Origin: Miscanthus floridulus
Lineage: Eukaryota > Streptophyta > Magnoliopsida > Poales > Poaceae
DNA length: 64,000 nucleotides
NCBI RefSeq assembly: GCF_019320115.1
Contig: NC_089598.1
Coordinates: forward strand, 80,230,570-80,294,569
Reading direction: 5' to 3'
Shown here: positions 33,133 through 44,417 of the stretch, one piece after another
Layout of the letters: the number at the start of each line of letters is the position of its first letter
How positions within the stretch are numbered: position 1 is the stretch's first letter
Translations under genes and position numbers: made by a program
Notes under the pieces: model-generated
What the model saw: only the letters and a program-made list of their open reading frames with translations
Told to the model about the DNA's origin: nothing
Databases searched by the model: none

Positions 33133-35589
33133 CATGGTGACTTACAACAATAGTGACAATCTTATGGTGCCTTATGAAGACCTACCTGATGAAGATAAAG
33201 ATGTCATCATCAAAGCTATAGAAGAATTTCAGAACAAGTGTTTGTTGTCCTACACCAAGACACGTGACAATAAAGTTGTTCAGAAATATCCACTACCAAG
33301 AGTTTTGTTGCATGGGCAGTCAGATACAGACAAAGCTGAAGACAAGTGTTTCTTCATAGAGGCTATAAACAAATCTGTTCATGATGCCATATTGAACCAT
33401 AATATAGTTTTCTTGAACACATTCCACAACACCATGAAAGATGTGTTTCATGGATATCCAATTGATCAGGTTGGGCCGGTTTACTACAATATTCCATATC
33501 CGTCGACTTAGGGGACAAATCAAGCCGGTACTAGCCATCAAGAAGTAGCACCAGCTGGTAATGATGATGTCCAGGCAGTTTAGAGCTCATCTGAGCAAGT
33601 TCAAGGTGCTGCTACTAATCAGATGCAGTATAATCCTAGATCCTCAGTACAGCATGTGCAACAACCGACGAGGCAAATTCAGAATCAAGTGGTCAATTTT
33701 GGCACATCAGACCAAATACCATCACCGGCTCAAAAAATAGCTCCATTAGTCCAAAGGATTCGTAGAGATATAGATCATAGCATCTACAACCAGAGACTTC
33801 AAGCAGCAAACTAGCAAAGGACCCAGCAGATAGAGATTCCACTAGGATATCATTATGGCACAAATTATAATACCCTTCACACGATTCCAAATCTAGGGTA
33901 TCAAGGTACCCAAAATTTTAATCCACGGATGGGTCAACAATTGCAGAGAAATCCAAATTCAAATGCTGATGAGTTGTTGCTTAGAGTGACCGAGATGATG
34001 AAAAATCAGTTCGGTTTGAAGCCAAAAGGGCAGACCTTCTTATACAAACGCCCATATCCAGAGTGGTATAATTTGGTCACTCTTCCTACAAATTATAGGC
34101 TCCCGGAGTTTGCTAAGTTCACTAGCCAAGATAGCACAAGCACAATAGAACATGTCCGTCGGTATCTTACACAGTTTGGCAAAGCATCCATTGAAGAGGC
34201 CCATCGAGTTCATTTCTTCTCCTTGTCCCTATTAGGACCAGCCTTCACTTAGTTTTCATCGCTGCTAGTTAACTCCATTGCCAATTGGGTTGACCTAGAG
34301 AAGAAGTTTCATATATATTTTTACACTAGGATAGGAGAAAAGAAAATTATCGATTTGACGACTATAAGGCAGAGAACTAATGAATCGGGCACTGAGTTTT
34401 GTCAGAGATTTTGAGAGACCAGTAATTTGTGCTTCTCATTGAACTTGACCGATGATCAGCTAGCTGCTTTGGCAGTTCAAGGAATATTGCCAATGTGGAG
34501 AGAGAAATTGCTCGGGCAAGAGTTTGAAAATTTAGGTTAGTTGGCTTAACGAGTGGCAGCGCTCAATAGCCAATTTCAGAATATACGTAGAGATATCCAA
34601 TTCTAGAAGAGTGCCGCAATTGCCGAAACATATAATCCATATTCAGTCGATGATGGCTATGAAGATGATGAAGAAGAAGAGGTTGCCGCGGCTGAATGGA
34701 ATTGGGGTAAGAAGATAGTAATGGTACCAAATCCTTGGGAAAAGGAGTTAAAGAGAGCTATGATTTCGATGTCATAAAATAGGACAAACTCTTTGATTTC
34801 TTACTTGAGAAGGGACATATCAAGTTGCCCGACAATAATGTTTTGTTGCCTCCCGATCAATTGAAGAATAAGAAGTTCTGCAAATTTCACAATGCCACTT
34901 CTCATTCTGCTAACGAGTGTAGAGTTTTCCGGCAACATATACAGAGGGCTATTCAGCAAGGAAGGCTCAAATTTGATACACCTCAAAAGATGAAAGTTGA
35001 TGATAATCCTTTCCCAAGAGATCAGAACATGGTTGATGCTAGGTTGCTCAAAAGGAAGACTATAGTCCTAATATCAACCAGAGCAAGAGAAATTGGAACA
35101 GTCAATCCTGAGATGCAAATATCGGCTGATGAATATAGAGGGATTAGAAGACACCAACCAAAGAGCCGATATGAATGGGGAGAGACATCAAGGGATGAGG
35201 CAATAAGGTCGCGTGTTACATCTTGAATTTTGTTGAATAAATGGCAGCGACAATTGGAAAAGGATTATCGGTGTTGGTTAGAAGAGAAAGAATGCCAGTG
35301 TCAACAAGAGAAAGAGAGGCATGAAAGAAAGCAAGCTGAATCACATTGGAATTGTCCTTTCTTCAGACATTGTTGGAATGAAGGTTTGAAATTGCCTACT
35401 AGAAATAATTGCCTAGAGTGCAGTGAGCAATATTGGGAGTTTAGGCAATCTCAAGCCAACCACCGATCTATCCATGCTCAAGATGAGTACCATCATAATA
35501 TGGATTGGCACTTGAAAAATAGAAGTGTTCATGATCGGCTTGGAAAGCGAGTTGTTGATCAAAATTGGGCTGACGTATGTGAGCGCTAA
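33133..35589 (+). pseudogene. Tat-lineage Ty3/gypsy gag, multiple stops
   Basis: The frame is traceable with many nonsense codons. The N-terminal part reads MVPYEDLPDEDKDVIIKAIE. The Gag core (33929-34600) reads YNLVTLPTNYRLPEFAKF, TIEHVRRYLTQFGKAS and VHFFSLSLLGPAFT, then LTDDQLAALAVQGI. The C-terminal zinc-binding part has FCKFHNATSHSANECRVF (34880-34930) and CPFFRHCWNEGLKLP...NCLECS (35357-35427), matching Tat/RIRE2-like gags as I remember them. The product would be the capsid protein. Stops are in frame at 33508, 33580 and 33814, among others. No protease, RT, RNase H or integrase follows, so pol has been lost or was never present. Confidence 0.8.
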
Positions 35590-36018
35590 ATCGAATCCTG
35601 AGTACAAGCCAGAGTCAATAGATTTATTAAAGGAAATTTAAAGATTGTTCTGCTTAATGAGATGCCTGGCCTAGATCGGTTGATTGTTTAATATTTGGTC
35701 TAAGGAGTTATGGTGCAACCTGTCAAGAAGCGATCGATGGAAATTGTTCGAAGGAATATTATCCTAGCGTTTGGATCAACACTTGATAGTCAATTTGTTC
35801 AGTCATCAGCTCTAATAGCCTGTACCAGAAGGGTATCGCCTCTAGTTTAAAATTATCCCAAAAGGGGGAAAAGCCGATACAGAATGTATCGCCTATAGAG
35901 CAAAAACAAACATAGATTCGAATCATGATGTATACAAAGACATTGTAGAAGTATGCTGAGATACAATCATGAAAAAATAGAAGACTTTATTTATTGATTA
36001 GTTTGCCCTAAATACAAA
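35590..36018. other. Spacer between gag remnant and antisense genes
   Basis: It starts with a short decayed extension of the sense frame, then non-coding sequence with AAAAGGGGGAAAAGCC (35852). This is where pol would be expected in a complete element; nothing of it is seen. Confidence 0.5.
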
Positions 36019-36857
36019 CTAATCAAAGATATTGTTTATCACATCCTGAGCGAATGTGATGTCCAAAATGGCCTTCGCTACATCGACGAACTCCTCTATC
36101 AACTCATCGTGCTCCTCAGGGCCATCGCCCATAGGGAAACCGATCTCCATGGTATGGAGCTCATACCTGGTCTGGACCTATGCCACGGCTGGCGCCATTG
36201 ATGTGCCAAGACGAACGCCATGTAGGGCGATCTCCTAGACGTAGGCTGAAACATTATAGAGGCAGGCATTGATGAGGGGGCCCCGGGTGTTGACGGCTGC
36301 CGTAGCCACATTCGCCGCCAACTGTACCGTCGGGGCTGGCGATCATAGAAACAGAAGGGCTATTAAGATAAAGACAGTGGAAATCAAAATAAAGTTGTTC
36401 CTAGAATCCATCTTACTCGCCAACTTGGCATTAGACTCGGCTACCCGTGCCCGAGCAGCGCTGGCCTCGTCGTCGGTGACATGAAGGGTGGCTTGAGAGA
36501 CCACGAGGCGGATCTCAAGCTAGCCGTTTTCCTGAGTTGCCTCGGAATAACGGTCCTGGGCTGCCCTCCACTCTTGGAGGAAATGTCGGGCGTTGTCGCC
36601 GTTGTAAGAATCAGAGGAGTCCAAGGATGAGTACAGCACAGAGGCAGCATCAGATACGGCATTGGAGGGCTTGCTGGCCCTAGGAAGTGGATGAAGGCTA
36701 TCATTCAAGACGAACCTATAAACAAGTTAGAAAAGTTCATCGCTATGAGCAGAAGATATCGATCTCACCTCATGCGTTGAAGGTGCTGGCTCACTGGCAT
36801 GTCCTCCTCCGGAACCTTCTCCACCACATGTTTGCCTCAGTTGTCCTCACCGGCCAT
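36019..36857 (-). pseudogene. Antisense three-exon gene in the Tat-like element, coiled-coil-like protein
   Basis: Exons on the minus strand are 36857-36769, 36715-36417 and 36335-36019 with GT...AG introns. The exons sum to 705 bp, exactly 235 codons with the phase kept across both introns. The only defects are in-frame stops: TGA after MAGEDN, then three TAG codons (after QENG, SAYV and APAVA). Readable parts include EEDMPVSQHLQRMR, ARHFLQEWRAAQDRYSEATQ, ASAARARVAESNAKLA, LHTMEIGFPMGDGPEEHDEL and a C-terminus LDITFAQDVINNIFD. I do not know its function. A plus-strand family at 52.4-52.6 and 55.3-55.5 kb has a similar C-terminal pattern. Upstream lies a TATA-like TACAAATACC (about 36980, minus). 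It lies convergent to gag. Confidence 0.6.
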
Positions 36858-37271
36858 AGGATTGATTGGATCTACGAGAATGGGGAAGAAAACTACTACA
36901 TAGTTTGCAAGGGTGGAGAGTGCAAATGAACAAGAACAATTGTGAGTGTAGATGTGTTCGAGGTTGGAGCCCTCAGTTGGTATTTGTAGCCACGAAGCAA
37001 GGTGGTGGACATCTTGGGACGTGCAAAAGGCAACCACAATTAATAGGAGGTGAAGCGCGACCGCACTAATGCCTAAGAGAATGCAACTAAGGACAGAAGG
37101 TTGAGGGGTTCTCTTAATAGAGGTCATGTTTTCAGACTTAATCGGATTTATGTTAGAAGTCTGGAATCGGCTATTTTCAAATCGGCTCTTTAGCTTAGAC
37201 AAGAAATATAATAAGGCAACAGAAAATATGGTTATCACTGGTTCTACACAAAACACATGTTGATTTGCATA

Positions 37272-40140
37272 TTACAAGTTTAGAACATCCTGGATTGCTT
37301 TCAATGCTTCTAGCTGGATAGCATCGACTTCTGTGATTTGTTGCTTGTCTTCTTCGGCTAATCCAGGAATATCCTCAAGACATCTACAGATGGCCCTACC
37401 TTTTCTGACCTTGACCAGCGGCTCTTGTTTCTTATGCTTAATGGCATCGGGTATTTGAGCTAGGTTGGACTTATGGTGATCGATGATAACTTTCACATTC
37501 TCTAGTTCCTTCTCAAGTTCTGCACGCCTTGCTTCCAGTTGGATCAGCTCTAGATCGATCCTGAGAGAGGAGTTCTTTAAATCATTGATCAGCTATGTTA
37601 GCTCTTTGGCCTCTTGTCTGTTGGAGTTCTTCTTGGCCAGTAAAGCTTCATGGTTGGACAATCTCCTCTGAGCTTTTTTTACCTTTGGAGCTTGATCTTC
37701 AATGACGAACAAAGATGACAAGACCTTGGTAAGAACCGGGGATGAATTATCCTTAAAGGCCAAGGAGACTTTTTGCATTAAATCTGCATCTTGGACCAAA
37801 TCGGCTATATTCTTCTCAAGCATTGGCAATATATCCCTTAGCTGATTTTTGGTCTCTTTTGATAAAGCTTCTTTAGAAGAGGAGGCCGATGAGCTGATTT
37901 CATCTTCATCTAGATACTCTTCAAGATTGAAAGAGTAGCTCAGAGCTAGAAGATTAAGTACCTATATAGAAGAAAATCTTGTTAAGAGGATTGAATCAGT
38001 TGATAATAAGATAAATGGTGAAGCAAGTACGGTACCTTTTCTAGGATAGCTTCTATCTGAGAAGAAGGAATGGCTGATGATGCACTAATGGTATCTAGTT
38101 GAATCGGCTCTAAACTCCCAACATTGGTATCTGCAATCTTCAAGGAAGATTTTTAGTTCATATTTGTTGCAGAGAGATAAACTAAGCATATGACTTCCTT
38201 ACCTTCGATTGTTTGCTGGACTAGAGATTCAACAGTCTGAGTGTCAACATCAGCATGATCACCTTCAATGGGTAGATTGCTAGACTCCTGCCTTTGCTTG
38301 AATGTTTCTTCAGGGAGTGTCTGGCATGGTAAATGGTCAAAGAAGGGTAAAAACTAAATGAAAATCAAGAATTTTGAAAAAAATACCTTGGCAGCATCTG
38401 GGGGTGAAATGGAAGGACTCCCATCTTCTGCTATTTCAACCGAAATTGGCTACTTTTGAGGATCAGCCGATGAAGGTTTAGTTGATGCTGACTTGAATGC
38501 CTAGGACAATAGTTCCGCACCTAGAGCAGGTTGAGATGCAATGGTCGATAACTTCAAGGAAAGAATCAGAATTAGAGATTGAATATCATTTTGGGAAGAA
38601 GATGAATTGTTTTACCTAAGCAGTCGATGGTCTCATTCTATGAAGTCTTTTCCCAGTAATGGTTTTCTGGGTTGTCCCTTGGGTCACCTTGCACTTTGAA
38701 GATTGGTATGTTATAATTGTAGAGGCAGCATGAGTTTTCATCAGCTTCTTCAGTGAAGGTGTAGCTAATCCGATTCTTGAGGCTGGGCATGGTGGCTGAT
38801 AATCTATAGGATGCCCCTTCCTATCCAAGCTTGGGGGATTAAATTCAGTATCCTAAAAGGGTCTGTTAGAACAGTTGGCAGGGGGATTTATCAAATATTT
38901 TTTCTAAAAAGGAATGGTAAGTTACCTCATTGTCAGAAACAAACTCTCCATCTAGAGCTATGCATCTAGGATGGGCCAACCCACAAAAGAGATGGTAGTG
39001 CCATTCTTGCCACCAAGAGTAAAAAAGGTTGGAAGTGAAGTTGACTCTTGTCTAGTCATGTAAGCAAAAAGGAGGAAGATCTGATCCTAGTTGAAAGACT
39101 CTAGAGGCTTCCAACACTTCACTAATACCCTCTCTTGGCTTTAGTGTATTCTTGAAGAACAGTTGAGGAGGCAGTTGACCAAGACCAAACTGATGAGCTA
39201 CAAAAGAAGGCATGTAAAACTCATAGGTTGAAAGGTTGCCTGGAAGGAAGGAACCTGTAGACATTTTGCCACGGCCATGATGAAATTTGGCTAGAAGAAC
39301 ACAAGGTTTGATGAAGGAATTGAAGATTACAACCGTCATTTTGTCTGAGCAGCCTGATTCAAATCGAAATTTGAATGGAAGACCAACTCATTATTCTCAT
39401 CCTCATCATAGGGTAGCCAAGTTAGGATGTCAGCATCAAACCCTCTATAAAATTTCTTGATGAGATGGCCGACATCGATAGCAATTGTTATGGCTGATGC
39501 AGCTTCACCATAGTTCATGCACTGACGGGGTCTTCCTTCTTCGCCTCTGTATTCCTCATCAAAGTTGGAGGAGGGAAAGCTCAAATTCTAGAGATTTGGC
39601 CTTACAATCTTATGCATATACTAGTTTAACCACATTTGTATTAGCCACCAAGGGCCACTAATGGTGTGCACTGCTTCAGTCTTCAGCAGCTGAGTGGCCA
39701 CCTGATACATCAAATGGTAAGCTGATCCCAATAGATATTTGCCAAGAGGAATTTCAGCGCTTACTGCTAGATGCTCTGCCATGAGTTTATGATTGTAAGT
39801 CCGACCATAAGATGACCCACAAAAGGTGAATCTTTCTAACCACATGTTCAGGAAGGTCACATATTCTCTTTCGCTAACAGTTGACCCATCTCTAAAATAG
39901 TTCAGAATGTAGCTTGCCCATCCTGTATAGTCTGATATTTTGGCTAATTTCTTAGATCCGGCACTTAAAAAGTCATAAGGTCGATCAACATATAAACATC
40001 GGCCAAAGTGATGGTCATTGGGTCATGACCAAAAACAAAAGCATTTAGGGTGTTAGACCAAAAATAAGATGCAGAAATCAAGAGTGAATCATTAAGGACA
40101 TCAATCCAATAAATATAAATTACTTTTTCGGCTTTACGGC
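37272..40140 (-). pseudogene. Antisense plant mobile domain (PMD) protein of the Tat-like element, decayed
   Basis: Read in descending coordinates, the PMD (aminotransferase-like plant mobile domain) is clear: SYFWSNTLNAFVFGHDPMTI and ADVYMLIDL (40090-39965), WLERFTFCGSSYGRTYN, LAVSAEIPLGKYLLGSAYHL and ISGPWWLIQMWLN (39840-39620), then GFDADILTWLPYDEDEN (39460). The distal half is coiled-coil-like: LFVIEDQAPKVKKAQRRLSNHEALLAK (37740-37650) and LIQLEARRAELEKELENV (37550-37480). Several stops and frameshifts interrupt it. Antisense PMD-like ORFs next to the 3' LTR are known from Tat-lineage elements such as Retand and Grande relatives. The role of the protein in the element is not established. 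Confidence 0.7.
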
Positions 40141-41177
40141 AACCCTTAAGAGTAGGAGTAGTGTAGATCTCGATGAATTCTTCAACAAGCAGGGCTGCAT
40201 TGGTCCAGCCAACCTTCAGCTTATATGTCAGTACCGTCATGGCTTATACTTCTGTTTGTAAGGCGGCATTAGTTAAGTTTGACCTCCACTATGAACTCTA
40301 GTATAAGCTAGTTATTGATCCTTATCTAGTTCAAGTATGGCTGCATCGGTTAAGTTCAACCTCCACTGCTTGAATTAGATCAAGATCAAGTTATCGGCTC
40401 TGCCTAAGGGTGGCATCCTTCGGGTAGATTCATTAAGTTACCAATCTTGCTAATGTTCTTATTGTTATTAGTCTTTGGCAACATCAACCCGCCCGGTCAA
40501 GATCGATCTAGATCGGCCTCATATCCTTTTAGTCCATTGTTTTCTGTGTTATAATATGATATTTCTTATAGCATGTCTTTCAAAAAGCGTATCAATGTAT
40601 AGATGGTTTTATGGATTCTTCGGTTTTGGTTTGTTATTGTCATCATAGCTACCATCGATCCAGTCAAACCTCACTATTGATGGTAACAGATTAGATTCAG
40701 AGTGTTTGTAGATCCATTTGTACTAAACTGTCAATTTGTTCGCATGTTATATCCTTTCTCGTTAGATTCATTGGCTCAATGCTTTATACTGGCAATACCC
40801 ACCTAGCTAATGATTTTACTTAAATCTACATGTATCGTACCTATCAACATAAAATCAATCACGATCTGTGGGCTTTACAGTCCGTAAATAGCCGATTTCT
40901 TTGTGTATCAGCCGTTTAGTCGATTTTCCCATCTTGCTGGTCCCAAAGCAGCACACTTGGAACTATCTAGGCAAAGACCGACATGTTCCACCTTAAACTA
41001 CTAATAAACTTTCTCTCCTTGTCAATTGCATGTTAAATTGACTGGCACACCTTGGGAGGAATTCATAGGATCGGTTAGCCTTGCGTTGAAGCCAAGCGGA
41101 TCTCCAGCCTTCCTCCATCAAGTAGATCCTTTTGGCTTGTTGTGTGCCAGGCGCATCAACATGTTTTTGCGCCGACA
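40088..41177 (+). mobile_element. 3' LTR of the Tat-like element, truncated and internally deleted
   Basis: Similarity to the 5' LTR begins at LTR position about 330 (GACATCAATCCAATAAATATAAATTAC). It lacks about 510 bp corresponding to 31975-32490 (join near 40567) and ends TTTTTGCGCCGACA. The missing 5' part removes the LTR edge next to the antisense PMD gene. TSD CTTTG follows. Confidence 0.75.
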
Positions 41178-41182
41178 CTTTG
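41178..41182 (+). repeat. Target-site duplication CTTTG, right copy
   Basis: Matches 31162-31166. Confidence 0.75.
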
Positions 41183-41498
41183 ACCATGTAATTGGAATAT
41201 CATAGGAATCTACCACACCCGTTGTTCTCCTAAGTTGACTAGTTTACATTATCTTAGTGATCTATCCCCTGAGTGTCATCATTATGCTTTATTCCTATCA
41301 TTACATTCAACCCTGCTTTAGCTATGCTGGTATGTTGATTAGTAGACATTCCTTTGTTATCAATAATCTTTACTCCATTATTTCTCTAAGGTAAAATATA
41401 AATAACGATACCTAGAATACTCACAGTAAAATGCTATAATGGTATTCTATATGCTTGTTAAATCCTTCATATTCTATTTGCATTAATAAATACCAACA
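41183..41498 (+). mobile_element. 3' LTR of Athila-like element 1, right fragment
   Basis: ACCATGTAATTGGAATATCATAGG through TTAATAAATACCAACA continues the LTR interrupted at 31166 and matches 26500-26812. Confidence 0.75.
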
Positions 41499-43092
41499 AT
41501 CGCTGTCCTGTCATCGCGGTCACGGAGCTGGTGCGACCGGCGTTGACAAAGGGGTAACAGATCTAGATTCGGCTAGGGATCAGATCCGATCGGTCATGAT
41601 AGGTGCCGAGCTAGGTAGGGGATCCGAATTTGGCTTGTACCGTCATCGAGGTGTTCCTTCTGTCGTCAGCTGATCGACCTGCTATCGGCGAATCAAAGGG
41701 TATCTGGCTCCAACTAGGGTTTAGAAATGTATGAGAGAGGGTGTGGCTAGAGAGTGGAGAGGGAGTCAAGTTGTTGTTTCGATGGTGCCTAGGGTCTAGA
41801 GCAGAGTGACGGAGGGGGTGGCTAGAGAGTGGAAAGGGAGACCTTGGGACTAGGATTTGGAGCTAGAGGTGAGACGGTGCTGCTAGAGAATGGAGATGGA
41901 GGCAGAGATGGTGACTCTTTATGCTTTTATGTGGCCATCACATTACCACAAATGCCATTGTCTAAAATAGATGGTGTGGTAAACCTATTTTCTGCGTGGA
42001 TGGCAACAGGGAGACATCTAATTTTTGGTGCGTGTTGGCGGGACTGCTTGGCGTGGTGTGAAATTAAATTTTTGGGCAGGCAGACCGCCCATCTGCTCAA
42101 CAGAGACTAGAATTTTGAGCGGCCTTAGTTGTTGCCTTTTTGGTGTTTTCATAATATAAATAAACATAAAACTAAAAGAGGATGATAATAAAAATTAAAA
42201 GATCCGTGAATTTGACACCTAAAATTTACCAAAAAAGAAAAAATAAACTTGCTCGCTGTAGCTTATTGCGCTGTAACTGATGGTTTTTGTGTGTGTGTGT
42301 GACTGCATCTGTGGCTGTTTGAACTAAGGCCTATAATTAGGAAGCAAGGGGAAGGCACGCTTAGGGATGGAAAACCCTGCAAAAAAACTAAATGGGTTAT
42401 TCAAATGATATCCCCATGGATTTTCCACACCGAAAAAAGTAGTCATGGATTTTCAGATGCTTTAAGTTTCTAGAGAAGAGAAAAAAATTAAAGCATCCTC
42501 CTCCTGGCCATCGTTCTTGTGATTCGCTGACTCACCATTACTCTGGATCATCCTCCTCCTCGCTGGAGTCATAGTCGGTGCTATAGGACTCCTACAAGAT
42601 CAAATATACAACGGCCAGACCTTCTCGTTCGTAGTAAAATTCAACAACAAAACGACCCTATTTGTTGGTTTTGCCTGTAGGTTTCTTTCTAATCTGTAGT
42701 ATGGTAAACATGCATAACATAATTCATCCGATCAAGTTTTGCGTTGATGTATTGCCTAATGGAGGAGCCACATAGCAATTCAAATTTTATAGCACACGCA
42801 AGAAAGTCCAAGCATTGTAAATTTGATTGGGCGAAACACATCTCACGTTTTATTAGAATATTCCCAACACGTCCAATATTGGAAACTGTTCAACCAACCC
42901 CTAGAATCTGGGATGGCATTTACTTGAAGCCGTCTAAGGTCCTCTACATTCGAAGCAATTCAATTGAAATTCTATCTCATAATTGTCCCCCTATTCATCC
43001 CATAGTTATTTAACACCAGGTTCCCTTTAAACCGTCCTTGCTCTAACTCCAAACCAATTCAAATCATAGCTAGAAACTAAGCCACTAGACCC
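41499..43092. other. Unassigned sequence
   Basis: A GC-rich, G-rich segment (41500-41960, with GGGAGTGG-like repeats) passes into ordinary DNA with a (GT)n tract at 42283-42301. No protein motif is recognised in short frames on either strand. Confidence 0.4.
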
Positions 43093-43827
43093 ATGAGCTT
43101 TGCCAGAGATCCTACTGCCCAGTTTTCCACTTTTAAACACCGTGTCAAGTGCAAAACTACGTTGAAGAACATCTTCACCATCAAGGATCCATTTGGTGGC
43201 AACTTCCTTTAAGCATCATTCTCTGTGACCTTGGAATGCACTGTGACCAAGACCCTCAAAGCCGGTGGTCACTGGTAGCTGGTGTACCTCCTGTATGAAG
43301 GAGGTAGTGCCACTAAGATCTTGAAGGTGAATCAAGCTATGGGCATCCCTGGCGACCAGGAAGGAGTCCATGATGTCCTCCATGGCTTGATGAGGAAATT
43401 CATGTGGCTGCAACAACTCAACCTCACCAACAACTAGTGGGAGGACATCCTTCTTGAGCCTGAGGTTCTAGAACTCATGGTCATGGCATGTGAGGCCTAT
43501 CAGGATGGCTACATCACCCACGCCACGCTTGAGCTTTGGATCGATGGACAGTTGAAGTTCATTGCGTCCGACGCGCTCTTGACTCTCTATGCGGAGGCAA
43601 AGGCAGTGCCAACTGGGTGTCAGGACTGTAGCATCTGCCTGGAGGATGGAACATCTAATCCCGTGGCTGGCCATACTGTGGAAATGTCGGGCTATAGCCA
43701 TGCATTCCACTGCAAGTGCATCACCAAGTGGTTCGGCCGGATATTCACTTGCCTGATGTGCCGACGAGATTTGTCTATGTATCTTGACTCGGCAGTGCAG
43801 AGATTCATCTTGCACTTCACCAAATAG
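43093..43827 (+). pseudogene. RING-finger (E3 ligase-like) pseudogene
   Basis: One frame of 245 codons runs from ATG 43093 to TAG 43825 with no frameshift but three in-frame stops: TAA 43210, TAG 43276 and TAG 43435. The C-terminal RING region reads CSICLEDG (Cys179, Cys182), YSHAFHCKCITKWF (His203, His206, Cys209) and CLMCRRDL (Cys220, Cys223). The third zinc ligand, normally Cys two residues before the first His, is Tyr201, as a TGT-to-TAT change would give. Intact RING proteins of this kind pass ubiquitin from an E2 to a target. The long N-terminal part (SVTLECTVTKTLKAGG) is not a domain I recognise. The lack of introns fits a single-exon gene or a retrocopy. Confidence 0.7.
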
Positions 43828-44412
43828 GATTATTGATTAAGCTCATTGTTTTATGTTGTATAAAATACTTATTACACATCATACTCATTTATATATATTT
43901 GGTAAAAATTCAGAATCTTTGAGTAAATCTCTGCTCCGTCGCTCTAACCGCCGTGATCTTGTCTGCAACTCTGCTTGTTTTATTTCCTACCTTCTCGGAG
44001 CTCTCCCATTCCCTCTATAGATCTAAACTGTGAGGAACATGTGGTTGCCTTCTCGTACTTGTGCTTAACACATAAAATACATGACTTCGTGCCATCAGGC
44101 CAGACACCCAAGGCAACAAAAAACAAACAGATCCACTACAACATCTTCACTGTCTGAGGCACTTAGAAAAATGGTAGACGGTGTTTTGTGCTTGTTTAGT
44201 AACATTTCAACACCAATAGCTTTTCTTTCCTGCATTAAATTAAGGCCTGACTTGCTCCTCGATTTAAGGTTCTGGCAAGTTTAACAAAGTTTGACACAGA
44301 CATGCAAATAACACAACATGCTATATTAGCAAGGGTTCCTACTACATGAGCTCAACACATACACTACATGACTTTGTGCTATCCCACAGATCAAAGCCAG
44401 TCATGGCTACTA
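43828..44412. other. Intergenic, no supported feature
   Basis: Ordinary AT-rich sequence up to the solo LTR target site; phrases such as ACATACACTACATGACTTTGTGC are repeated loosely within it. Confidence 0.4.
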
Positions 44413-44417
44413 CTACT

